Source of the DNA: an uncultured Bacteroidia bacterium
GTDB taxonomy: Bacteria; Bacteroidota; Bacteroidia; Bacteroidales; F082
Length of the DNA stretch: 32,853 bases
NCBI GenBank assembly: GCA_902774365.1
Contig: CACYHX010000026.1
Location: 1-32,853, forward strand
Direction: 5' to 3'
Below, piece by piece: positions 15,581-24,104 of the stretch (its first letter is position 1; every line of letters begins with the position of its first letter). Made by a program: the position numbers and the translations under genes. Below the pieces are notes generated by a model, which was given only the letters and a program-made list of their open reading frames with translations, had not been told where the DNA came from and ran no database searches.

Positions 15581-15989
15581 TTTTTTTAGTTTTCATTTTG
15601 TTAGATTAGAGATTTAGAGATTTAATATTTAAAGATTCAAAGATTTAAAGATTCAAGATTCAAAGATTCAGGGATTGGGATTTCACTTTGGGGAATGGAA
15701 AGCGTTGCTTTTGTGTAAAAGCGGCGGCAAGAATGAGTTATTCCTTTTTAGAATCGTTGATTTACAATAATTTATCATTGCTTTTGCTACTATTTTAAGG
15801 CGCGCAAAATTACAGAAAAATTCTTTTCGCATGGAAGTTGTTTTCAAAAAAACGACCTAATAATTATTTCCCTATATCTTCCTCTATAAATCCCAGAGAA
15901 AACATGCAGATTAACCAGGATCTTATCGCATCAAAATTGATATTTCTTCCTGCCCACTCTTGCTTTTTCCGTTTTTTCCTATTTTTGTG
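15581..15989. other. Intergenic region with AAGATT repeats
   Basis: No credible gene is seen. From 15601 to about 15672 the DNA is a degenerate array of AGATTTA/AAAGATTCA units. A minus-strand -7-like TAATTTTG (15812-15805) could serve the small secreted protein gene, but no -33 element is visible and the leader would be long (about 225 nt). The remainder, up to the sorting-domain remnant, is A/T-rich and featureless. Confidence 0.6.
15601..15672. repeat. Degenerate AAAGATTCA/AGATTTA short-repeat array
   Basis: At least seven GATT(C/T)A units with short A/T spacers are seen in about 70 bp, upstream of the small secreted protein gene. Confidence 0.75.
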
Positions 15990-16313
15990 CATGTTAAACG
16001 ATACACCTTCACCGCAAAGAACACGGACAATGAATCGCGTTTCAAACTCGTGTTTTACGCCAACGAGGATGCCGACGACGGCAATGAAGTTCCGTTTGCA
16101 TTTATCGATGCTTCGGGCAACATCATTGTCATGGACGGCCCTTCGACAGGCTCAGGGACCTGTACATTACAGGTGATTGACTTGATGGGACGCGTCATCG
16201 TTTGCAGAGACACGATTAATCGCGTCTCTACCAGCGGAATGGCACCAGGTGTGTATGTGTTGCGATTGATCAACGGAAACAATGTGAAAACACAAAAAAT
16301 AATTATCCAATAA
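15990..16313 (+). pseudogene. Remnant of a T9SS cargo protein carrying two in-frame repeat insertions
   Basis: The frame gives YTFTAKNTDNESRFKLVFYA, then FAFIDASGNIIV, LQVIDLMGRVI, APGVYVLRLINGNNVKTQKI. This aligns along its length with the last about 100 residues of the M14 carboxypeptidase. No signal peptide or cargo domain precedes it; the first about 10 codons of the open frame have no similarity. Two dispersed repeats lie in it: a TTCGACAGGCTCAG element at 16139-16160, encoding PSTGSG, and a 27/30-match copy of the GTAGAGACGC palindrome at 16203-16232, encoding a stretch like CRDTINRVST. It is most likely a 5'-truncated pseudogene. Confidence 0.7.
16203..16232. repeat. GTAGAGACGC-family palindrome inside a coding remnant
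   Basis: It matches the perfect palindrome at 5228-5257 at 27 of 30 positions, with changes at positions 3, 10 and 30. It is read in frame between GRVI and the APGVYVLRL core of a sorting domain. Confidence 0.8.
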
Positions 16314-16349
16314 ACACGCCCTTTAAAGAAATCCAAAACACTATTTTTT

Positions 16350-16357
16350 TATTTTTG
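16350..16357 (+). promoter_or_regulatory. Probable -7 promoter element of the NRPS gene
   Basis: TATTTTTG fits TAnnTTTG and ends 50 nt before the NRPS ATG. The -33 element is not clear. Confidence 0.45.
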
Positions 16358-16407
16358 CGGCTTTAATTTCATTTTTTACGGATATTCAAAAACAAATAAA
16401 CATAATC

Positions 16408-19400
16408 ATGAACACTGCCAACAAATCAACTGCTCCTTTATCAAGATCACAATATGGCATCTATGCCGAATGTGTAAGCCACGAAAATGAGATTTTCTAT
16501 AACCTTCCGTTCCTCTTTGTCTTTGACGGCAGCCTCGATGCCGACCGTCTGTGTCGCGCCATCGAGACGACGATAAAGGCGCACCCCACTTTCTTCACGA
16601 GGATTGGGGTGACCGAAGATGGCGAGCCTTTCCAGTCCGTCGACATGGAAAAAGAGGACTTTAGCCTTACCGTCGAACAGGTTATAGACCTTGAGGCTGA
16701 GAAGAAGAAATTCATTGAGCCGTTCAAGCTCTATGGAGGTAGGCTGTTTCATACCAAAGTGCTGCGCGACGCGAACCATATCTATTGGCTCTTCGATATG
16801 CACCATATCATCAGCGACGGCACCTCTTACAATATTATCATTAGCGATGTGGAGACAGCCTATAACGGCGGCACGCTCGCTCCCGAGGAAATGTCGATGC
16901 GGGAACTGGCCCTTGCCGAAGCCGAGATGCGCAAAACGCCCGCCTTCGAGGAAGGCAAACAATGGTACGCCCAAAACTTCGACTGCGGCGACACGTTCAC
17001 CCAACTCCTCCCCGACCGCGAGATTCCCGGACAATCGGATGCCCATTTGGTCCGCATCCTCAACATCGACATGGATCGGGTGGATGCCTTCTGCAAGGAC
17101 AACAACATCAAAAAGAGCACCTTTTTCACAGCGGCCTATGCCTACCTGTTGGCCAAATACAACAACGAGCAGGAATCGCTGTTCAACACGGTTTACAACG
17201 GTCGCACCGAACCGAAGTTCCAACATTCCGTTGGCATGACGGTGAAGACGCTGCCCGTTTACTCCAAGTTTACTGATGAGACCACCGTGCTTGATTTCAT
17301 GAAAGCAAATCAAGAACAGATGGACGGCTGCCGCAAGCACGACATCTATTCCTATACCGACCTGATGGCCGACCTCAACCTGCAAAGCAACTCCATCTTT
17401 GTGTGGCACGGGCTCTTGTTTGATTACACCGAGCTGATGGGTAAACCCATGGAGGCCATACAACTCCGCAAGCACAACGAGGAAGTGCCGTTTTATCTGA
17501 TGTCCTTCTATGTCGGCAAAGAAATACATATCAGGGCGGAATACAATGCCAACGAATACTCCGAGACGCTGATTGCCCAGTTCATGGAGAGCTATGAGGC
17601 TATCTTGGAAGGCTTCCTGAGCCAAACCTATCTGCGCGACATTGACATCACCACAAAGAGCCAATGCGCCTTGCTTGACAGTTTCAACCAGACCGATACT
17701 GACCTTGACAAGAACGCAACCATCGTTTCCATGTTCCGTGAGCAGGTGGCGAAAACGCCCGACAACATTGCTGTGGTCTATAAGGACAAGCGTTTCACCT
17801 ACCGCGAGTTGGATGAGATTTCCGACCGCATCGCTGCCTATATCCATGGAAAAGGCCTTCACGAAGAGGATGTCGTCTCTGTGCTGATTCCCCGTTGCGA
17901 GTGGATGCCTATCGTCTCTCTGGGTGTGTTGAAAGCCGGCTGCGCCTATCAGCCCCTCGACCCGACTTATCCCTCGGAGCGCCTCAACTTCATGATGCAA
18001 GATGCCTCCGTCAAGTTGCTCATTGCCGATGAGTCGTTGCGCGACATCGTGAACGAATACCAAGGCGACGTTTTGCTGACGAAAGACATCAACCAACTGC
18101 CAACTGTAAACTGCCAACTTCCAACTGTAAATCCGGAGGATTTATTTATCATGCTTTACACTTCCGGTACTACGGGTACGCCCAAGGGCTGTCAGTTGGT
18201 GCATCGTAACCTTGTCGCATTCTGTGAGTGGTATCACCGCAGATTCAGTCTCGCCCCCGGCTGCAAAGTTACGGCCTACGCCAGCTATGGTTTCGATGCC
18301 AATATGATGGAAACCTATCCATGTCTCACTAGTGGCGCCACACTCTACATCATCCCCGAAGAACTGCGCTTGGATTTGTTGGCATTGAACGAGTATTTTG
18401 AAAAAGAGCAAATCACCCATGGATTCATGACCACGCAGGTGGCCTATCAGTTTGCCACTTCCGTTGAGAACCACTGCCTGCGCTACCTGTTGACAGGCGG
18501 CGAGAAGTTGGCACCGCTGACTCCGCCCACGAGTTACACCTTGGCCAACCTCTACGGCCCCACCGAAAGCACCGTCTGCATCACTTCCTTCGACGTGACG
18601 AAGCCCATGAAGGACATCCCGATTGGCGCGGCATTAGACAACACCAAACTTTATATAGTCGACAAGGCAGGCCATCGTTTGCCTGTGGGTGCTGCTGGTG
18701 AGCTTTGGGTTGCCGGACCGCAAGTGAGCCGTGGCTACCTCAACCGTCCTGAAAAGACTGCCGAGGTCTATATCAACAACCCCTTCGAAACCAACGAGAA
18801 ATACGCTCACATCTATCGCACCGGCGACATCGTCCGCTATCTCCCCGATGGTAACATCCAATTTGTGGGACGAAAAGACGGACAGGTCAAGATTCGCGGT
18901 TTCCGCATCGAGCTCAAGGAAGTTGAAGGCGTCATCCTTCAGTTCCCGGGCATCAAGGATGCCACGGTGCAGGCCTTCGACGAAGAAGGTGGTGGCAAGT
19001 TCATCGCAGCCTACATCGTTTCCGATGAGACCATTGACATCAAGGCTTTGAACGACTTCATCCTTGACCAGAAACCACCTTACATGGTGCCTGCCGTGAC
19101 GATGCAAATCGACCGCATCCCGCTCAACCAGAACCAGAAGGTGAACAAGAAGGCATTACCCAAACCCGAGAAGAAAGCATCCGAGGCTGTGGTGGAGTGC
19201 AACGTGCCGATGAACCTGTTGGAGCAGGAAATCCATGGTATCATCGCAAAGATCATCAACACTGAAGACTTTGGCGTAACAACAGTGTTGGGCTATGTCG
19301 GCCTGACCTCTATCATGGCCATCAAGTTAGCCATTCAAATCAATAAGCGCTTCGGCGTCACCCTCGACTCGAAATCCTTGGCTAAGACAGGCACTTTGCA

Positions 19401-22400
19401 GACCATCGAGAACGAGATTCTAGCCAAGATGATGAGCGAAGACACTGGAGAAGAGACGGTGAAGACAGAGACACATGCCGACACAAACAATATCCCGCTG
19501 TCATACGCGCAGATGGGCGTTTATGTGGATTGCGTAAAGCAGCCCGAAGCCACCGTATATAATATCCCGATGGCAGTCCGTTTCCCCAAGGATGTGGACA
19601 CCACCCTGCTTACCACGGCATTGGAAACCCTCGTCAAGTCGCATCCTCAAATGCGGGCGCATTTTGGAAGTTCGGGTTCCGACATCATTCAAATCATCGA
19701 TTTCGACCAACCTATCGAAGTTCTGCACAGCCAGCATAACGAGGCAGAGATGAGCCAATACAAACGGGAATTCGTCAAGCCGTTCAATTTGAGGCAAGGT
19801 CCGCTCTACCGCATGGAGATTGTCACTACCGAGCAATGGGTCTATCTTATGCTCGATTTCCATCACCTCATCATGGATGGCGGCTCCTTCGACCTGTTTT
19901 TGACCCAACTCTTTGAATTGCTCAATGGTCGTGAGATCGAACCTGAGTCATTCACCTACGCCGATTTCGTGGCAGCGGAGAAAGCCGCTGAAAGCAGCGA
20001 GGAATACGCGGCTGCCCGAGACTTCTTCCAAGAGCGTTTGGGCAAGGTGGAGGGCGTGACCGAGGTGCCGTCAGACCTGACCAACCCCAAAGAGCAAGGC
20101 GTCATAGAGACCTTGTCGAGCCAGTTGGACTTCGAAGCCATTGAGAGCTTCTGCCGTCAGCATAACATCACTCCGGCGCATCTCACCCTCGCTGCCACCT
20201 TCTATGCACTTTCGCGTTTCACCAACAACGAGCAACTTTGTATCACCACCATCAGCAACGGGCGTTCCGACCTGCGCATCAGCAACACTACCGGCATGTT
20301 CGTCAACACGTTGGCATTGAGTTCCACTATCGGCGAACAGTCTGTGCTTGAGTTCCTTAACGAGACCAGCAAGCAGTTCGATGAGACGTTGCGGCACGAG
20401 AAATATCCTTTCGCACAAATCGCTGCCGACTATGACCTTTCCGCCGAAATCATGTTTGCCTACCAGATGGGCGTTATCGACGAGCATAAGTTCAAAGGCC
20501 AGACGCTGACCATTGACAATCTGGAGTCAGACACGCCGAAGTTCCGCATCGCTTTCTATATCATGAACGACAAGGCAGGTAAGCCGAGTGTGTGCGTCGA
20601 ATATGACAATGGCCGTTACAGTCACGACCTGATGCAAAGTTTAGCCCAGTCGATCTGCAACGCTGCGAAAGCATTCATCCGTCAGCCGGAGATGAAGTTG
20701 CAGCAAGTGTCGCTGTTGGATGCCGAACAAACCACCATCCTTGACAGCTTCAACCAAACCGATGTGCCATACGACGACACCCAGACCATTATCTCGCTAT
20801 TCCGCAAGCAAGTTGCGCAAATGCCCGACAACATGGCGGTGATGTACCATGACAAGCATTATACTTACAAAGAAGTGGATGCCATATCGGAGCGTATCGC
20901 CAGTTACCTTGTGAAGCAAGGCCTTGGCAACGAGGATGTGGTCTCGGTGCTCATTCCGCGCAGCGAGTGGATGGCCATTGCCTCGTTGGGTGTGTTGAAG
21001 GCCGGTTGTGCTTATCAGCCCCTCGACCCGAGTTATCCCGCCGAGCGACTGAACTTCATGATGAAGGATGCCAACGCCAAGTTGCTCATTGCTGATGAAG
21101 AATTGCGTCCCATCGTCGATGAATACCAAGGTGAAGTGCTGTTGACGAAAGACATCGACACGTTGCCTGCGGCTGAGCCTGTAAATGCCGACATCACGCC
21201 TTCGAGCCTCTTCATCATGCTTTACACTTCGGGGTCGACGGGCACACCCAAGGGCTGCCAACTTGAACATGGCAACCTTGTGGCTTTCTGCCATTGGTAT
21301 CAGAGTCATTATGGCTTGACTGCCAACGACAAGGTGGCCGCCTACGCCAGTTATGGCTTCGATGCCTGCATGATGGATATGTATCCAGCGCTGACATGCG
21401 GCGCTTGCGTCTACATCATCGGCGAGGACATCCGCTTGAACTTACCTGATTTGAATGATTACTTCAATTCAAATGGTATAACCCATTCATTTATAACGAC
21501 ACAGGTCGGCTATCAGTTTGCGACGAATGTCGAGAACCATTCGTTGCGTTGCTTCGCTGTAGGTGGCGAGAAACTCTCGGCACTCAACCCGCCGACCAAC
21601 TACAAGATGTACAACGGCTATGGCCCGACGGAATGCACCATTTTCACCACGAATTACTGGGTGAAGGATTACGAATTGGACATCCCCATCGGCAAGCCGT
21701 TAGACAATCTGAGACTCTATATCGTTGACAAGCAATTCAACAGACTGCCCATCGGTGCCATGGGCGAGTTGTGGGTCACGGGACCACAAGTGAGCCGTGG
21801 CTACCTGAACCGTCCCGAAAAGACTGCCGAGACTTACATAAAGAATCCTTTCAGCGACGACCCGAAGCACAGCCGTGTGTATCGCACGGGTGACATCGTG
21901 CGTTACCTCCCCGATGGCAACATCCAGTTTGTGGGACGTAAAGACGGTCAGGTGAAGATTCGTGGTTTCCGCATCGAGTTGAAGGAAGTGGAGGCCGTGA
22001 TACGCCAATTCCCAGGCATCAAGGATGCTACCGTGCAAGCCTTTGATTATGAGAACGGTGGAAAGTTCATCGCCGCCTACATCGTCAGCGACCAGAAGGT
22101 GGACATCAAGGAACTGAGCGCCTTCATCGGGCAGCAGAAACCGTCTTACATGATTCCTGCGGCCACCATGCAAATCGACAGCATCCCGCTGAACCAGAAC
22201 CAGAAGGTGAACCGTAAGGCCTTGCCTGCCCCTGTCATTCAGGCGGAAGACCACGAATATGTGGAGCCTATCAACGATGTCGAGAAACTCTTCTGCAAGA
22301 TTTACAGCGACATTCTGTCAATGGACAAGATTGGCGCGACCGACAACTTCTTCGAGTTGGGTGGCACCTCGCTTATGGTGACGCGTGTCATCATCGAGGC

Positions 22401-23685
22401 TGATAAGGCTGGTCATCATATCGCCTACGGCGACGTATTTGCCAACCCGACACCGCGAATGTTGGCCAACTTCCTCAAAGGTGGTGCTGCCGAGGAGGAC
22501 GAAGAGGCCCGCAACTACAACTACGGCCCCATCAACCATATCCTTGAAGGCAACACCCTCGATGCTTTCCGTAATGGCGAGCGTCAAACTATTGGTAACG
22601 TACTGCTTACGGGATCTACGGGCTTCTTGGGCATCCATGTCCTCAAGGAGCTCATCGACCGCGAGGATGTGCCGACCATCTGGTGCATGGTGAGGGCTGA
22701 AAACGAAGAAAAGGCTGAACGCCGACTGAAAGGAATGCTGTATTACTACTTCAGCGATAGCTATAATGATTTGTTTGGCAGCCGTTTGCGTGTCATCAAC
22801 GGCGATGTGACCCAAGAAATCAAGGTGGATGGCAAAGTCGACACCGTGTTCAATTGCGCCGCCGTGGTGAAGCACTTCTCCAAGGGTACTGAAATCGAGG
22901 ATGTCAACGTGGGTGGCGCGGCACATTGTGTGCGTTTCTGCCTGCTCAATAATGCAAAGCTTATCCATGTGTCAACCTACAGCACGGGTGGCATGTCCAT
23001 CAACGGAATGCCGCCTGAGGATACGGTTTACACCGAGCAGAAACTCTATTTCGGTCAGAACCTTGGCAACCAATACTCACACTCGAAGTTCATCTCCGAG
23101 CGTGTCGTCCTCGACGCCGTGGCCTTGCACAAGCTCAACGCCAAGGTGATGCGTGTGGGCAACCTGGCGCCGCGTTCCACCGATGGTGAGTTCCAAATCA
23201 ACTTCCAGACCAACAGCGCAATGGGACGTATCCGTGTATATCAGATGTTGGGCTGCTATCCTTACGACATTACAGATGCGCCGATGGAGTTCTCGCCCAT
23301 CAACGAGACCGCAAAAGCCATCGTGACGTTGTCTCAAACGCCTAAGGAGTGCTGTCTGTTCCACCCCTACAACAACCATTACGTGCATTTCGGCGATGTG
23401 TTGGCTGAGTTGTCACAAGTGGGGCAAGCACCACGCCAGGTGGAAAACGATGCCTTCAACGAAGCCATGGAAACGGCCAAGCAAGACCCGGAAAAGGCTA
23501 AACGTCTCTCCAGCTTGATTGCCTACCAAGACATGGCCCACGGACAAAAGGCTGTCTTGATTCCAGCAGACAACCAATACACGACACAGGTGCTGTATCG
23601 CCTCGGCTTCCGCTGGTCGAGCACCTCATGGGATTATGTGGACCAGATGCTGAAAGCTATCGCCGGCTTCGGTTATTTCGAATAA
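16408..23685 (+). CDS. Bimodular non-ribosomal peptide synthetase, C-A-T-C-A-T-R
   Basis: This is a 2425-aa cytosolic megaenzyme. C1 (1 to about 440) has an intact HHxxxDG (H132-G138). A1 (about 455-960) has LYTSGTTGTPKG (583-594), YGPTE and YRTGD. T1 carries S968 in the unusual context VGLTSI. C2 (about 1030-1450) has HHLIMDG (1152-1158). A2 (about 1470-1960) has YTSGSTGTPKG from 1606. T2 carries S1988 in canonical LGGTSL. R (about 2060-2425) is a thioester reductase with TGSTGFLG (2068-2075) and Y2223-x3-K2227. There is no thioesterase or epimerase. By known NRPS logic two amino acids are joined and released reductively as an aldehyde; the starter C domain may add an acyl group. By alignment to GrsA the pocket residues are A1 D-A-M-F-L-G-L-V-C-K and A2 D-A-M-F-A-G-G-I-F-K, suggesting hydrophobic substrates (tentative). 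No transporter or phosphopantetheinyl transferase is adjacent. The gene is monocistronic. Confidence 0.95.
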   Translation: MNTANKSTAPLSRSQYGIYAECVSHENEIFYNLPFLFVFDGSLDADRLCRAIETTIKAHPTFFTRIGVTEDGEPFQSVDMEKEDFSLTVEQVIDLEAEKKKFIEPFKLYGGRLFHTKVLRDANHIYWLFDMHHIISDGTSYNIIISDVETAYNGGTLAPEEMSMRELALAEAEMRKTPAFEEGKQWYAQNFDCGDTFTQLLPDREIPGQSDAHLVRILNIDMDRVDAFCKDNNIKKSTFFTAAYAYLLAKYNNEQESLFNTVYNGRTEPKFQHSVGMTVKTLPVYSKFTDETTVLDFMKANQEQMDGCRKHDIYSYTDLMADLNLQSNSIFVWHGLLFDYTELMGKPMEAIQLRKHNEEVPFYLMSFYVGKEIHIRAEYNANEYSETLIAQFMESYEAILEGFLSQTYLRDIDITTKSQCALLDSFNQTDTDLDKNATIVSMFREQVAKTPDNIAVVYKDKRFTYRELDEISDRIAAYIHGKGLHEEDVVSVLIPRCEWMPIVSLGVLKAGCAYQPLDPTYPSERLNFMMQDASVKLLIADESLRDIVNEYQGDVLLTKDINQLPTVNCQLPTVNPEDLFIMLYTSGTTGTPKGCQLVHRNLVAFCEWYHRRFSLAPGCKVTAYASYGFDANMMETYPCLTSGATLYIIPEELRLDLLALNEYFEKEQITHGFMTTQVAYQFATSVENHCLRYLLTGGEKLAPLTPPTSYTLANLYGPTESTVCITSFDVTKPMKDIPIGAALDNTKLYIVDKAGHRLPVGAAGELWVAGPQVSRGYLNRPEKTAEVYINNPFETNEKYAHIYRTGDIVRYLPDGNIQFVGRKDGQVKIRGFRIELKEVEGVILQFPGIKDATVQAFDEEGGGKFIAAYIVSDETIDIKALNDFILDQKPPYMVPAVTMQIDRIPLNQNQKVNKKALPKPEKKASEAVVECNVPMNLLEQEIHGIIAKIINTEDFGVTTVLGYVGLTSIMAIKLAIQINKRFGVTLDSKSLAKTGTLQTIENEILAKMMSEDTGEETVKTETHADTNNIPLSYAQMGVYVDCVKQPEATVYNIPMAVRFPKDVDTTLLTTALETLVKSHPQMRAHFGSSGSDIIQIIDFDQPIEVLHSQHNEAEMSQYKREFVKPFNLRQGPLYRMEIVTTEQWVYLMLDFHHLIMDGGSFDLFLTQLFELLNGREIEPESFTYADFVAAEKAAESSEEYAAARDFFQERLGKVEGVTEVPSDLTNPKEQGVIETLSSQLDFEAIESFCRQHNITPAHLTLAATFYALSRFTNNEQLCITTISNGRSDLRISNTTGMFVNTLALSSTIGEQSVLEFLNETSKQFDETLRHEKYPFAQIAADYDLSAEIMFAYQMGVIDEHKFKGQTLTIDNLESDTPKFRIAFYIMNDKAGKPSVCVEYDNGRYSHDLMQSLAQSICNAAKAFIRQPEMKLQQVSLLDAEQTTILDSFNQTDVPYDDTQTIISLFRKQVAQMPDNMAVMYHDKHYTYKEVDAISERIASYLVKQGLGNEDVVSVLIPRSEWMAIASLGVLKAGCAYQPLDPSYPAERLNFMMKDANAKLLIADEELRPIVDEYQGEVLLTKDIDTLPAAEPVNADITPSSLFIMLYTSGSTGTPKGCQLEHGNLVAFCHWYQSHYGLTANDKVAAYASYGFDACMMDMYPALTCGACVYIIGEDIRLNLPDLNDYFNSNGITHSFITTQVGYQFATNVENHSLRCFAVGGEKLSALNPPTNYKMYNGYGPTECTIFTTNYWVKDYELDIPIGKPLDNLRLYIVDKQFNRLPIGAMGELWVTGPQVSRGYLNRPEKTAETYIKNPFSDDPKHSRVYRTGDIVRYLPDGNIQFVGRKDGQVKIRGFRIELKEVEAVIRQFPGIKDATVQAFDYENGGKFIAAYIVSDQKVDIKELSAFIGQQKPSYMIPAATMQIDSIPLNQNQKVNRKALPAPVIQAEDHEYVEPINDVEKLFCKIYSDILSMDKIGATDNFFELGGTSLMVTRVIIEADKAGHHIAYGDVFANPTPRMLANFLKGGAAEEDEEARNYNYGPINHILEGNTLDAFRNGERQTIGNVLLTGSTGFLGIHVLKELIDREDVPTIWCMVRAENEEKAERRLKGMLYYYFSDSYNDLFGSRLRVINGDVTQEIKVDGKVDTVFNCAAVVKHFSKGTEIEDVNVGGAAHCVRFCLLNNAKLIHVSTYSTGGMSINGMPPEDTVYTEQKLYFGQNLGNQYSHSKFISERVVLDAVALHKLNAKVMRVGNLAPRSTDGEFQINFQTNSAMGRIRVYQMLGCYPYDITDAPMEFSPINETAKAIVTLSQTPKECCLFHPYNNHYVHFGDVLAELSQVGQAPRQVENDAFNEAMETAKQDPEKAKRLSSLIAYQDMAHGQKAVLIPADNQYTTQVLYRLGFRWSSTSWDYVDQMLKAIAGFGYFE
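18093..18131 (+). repeat. CCAACTGTAAA-type short repeat in frame in the A1 domain
   Basis: CTGCCAACTGTAAA (18097-18110) is followed by CTGCCAACTTCCAACTGTAAA with an internal insertion (18111-18131). It encodes QLPTVNCQLPTVN immediately before the A3 core; the equivalent place in A2 is TLPAAEPVNADITPS. Confidence 0.75.
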
Positions 23686-23703
23686 TTGAATAATCGAACA
23701 AGC

Positions 23704-23736
23704 AAAAAGGCCTGAATTTCGGTTCAGGCCTTTTTT
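23704..23736 (+). terminator. Intrinsic terminator of the NRPS gene
   Basis: The arms AAAAAGGCCTGAA and TTCAGGCCTTTTTT surround the loop TTTCGG, 18 nt after the stop. The A-rich left arm makes it usable from the minus strand as well. Confidence 0.9.
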
Positions 23737-23757
23737 GATTCTATACAACTAATAATA

Positions 23758-24099
23758 TCAGCCCCTCCTAGCCTCGCGCAAAGGTTTTTCCCAATAAATA
23801 GTCCCGTTTGCTTCTTGGGCAAGTTCATCGATGTGCTGTTGAAACTCTTGCATTAGGGCTTCTTCTCTTTTCTTCGAGCGTCGACCTTTAGCTTCATATA
23901 GCACCTTGCTGAAATAAGCATCATACGACACAGCAAAGTCCTCCTCGTCGCTATGTGGGAAAAAGGTCACCTCCGCTTCATACCGGATGTTGCCCTCCTC
24001 TGAGGTAGCTATGAGCATCACCTTGGCGCCATGACGAGGCACACCATTGAACTCGGCATCAGCGGAGAAATATTGCTCGAAAACATTGACAGTGGCCAT
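23758..24099 (-). CDS. Hypothetical protein
   Basis: This 113-aa protein has no signal peptide or membrane segment. It begins MATVNVFEQYFSADAEFNGV, has a beta-rich first half (KVMLIATSEEGNIRYEAEVTFF) and ends in a charged helix (KGRRSKKREEALMQEFQQHIDELAQEA). I do not recognise it. It starts 5 nt after the stop of the LolA-like gene, so it is almost certainly in the same operon, and a shared envelope or stress role is only a positional guess. Confidence 0.7.
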   Translation of the reverse strand: MATVNVFEQYFSADAEFNGVPRHGAKVMLIATSEEGNIRYEAEVTFFPHSDEEDFAVSYDAYFSKVLYEAKGRRSKKREEALMQEFQQHIDELAQEANGTIYWEKPLREARRG

Positions 24100-24104
24100 T
24101 TGCC

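Noticed and set aside
15601-15672. CRISPR or origin iterons in the AAGATT array
   Set aside because: The units are short, irregular and lack spacers; no replication gene is nearby.
15838-16176. 112-codon frame overlapping the sorting-domain remnant
   Set aside because: It is in a different frame from the conserved T9SS residues and has no recognisable features.
16447-18117. 556-codon open frame antisense to the NRPS
   Set aside because: It mirrors the C1/A1 coding strand, has no recognisable motif and is a by-product of codon bias in a strongly coding region.
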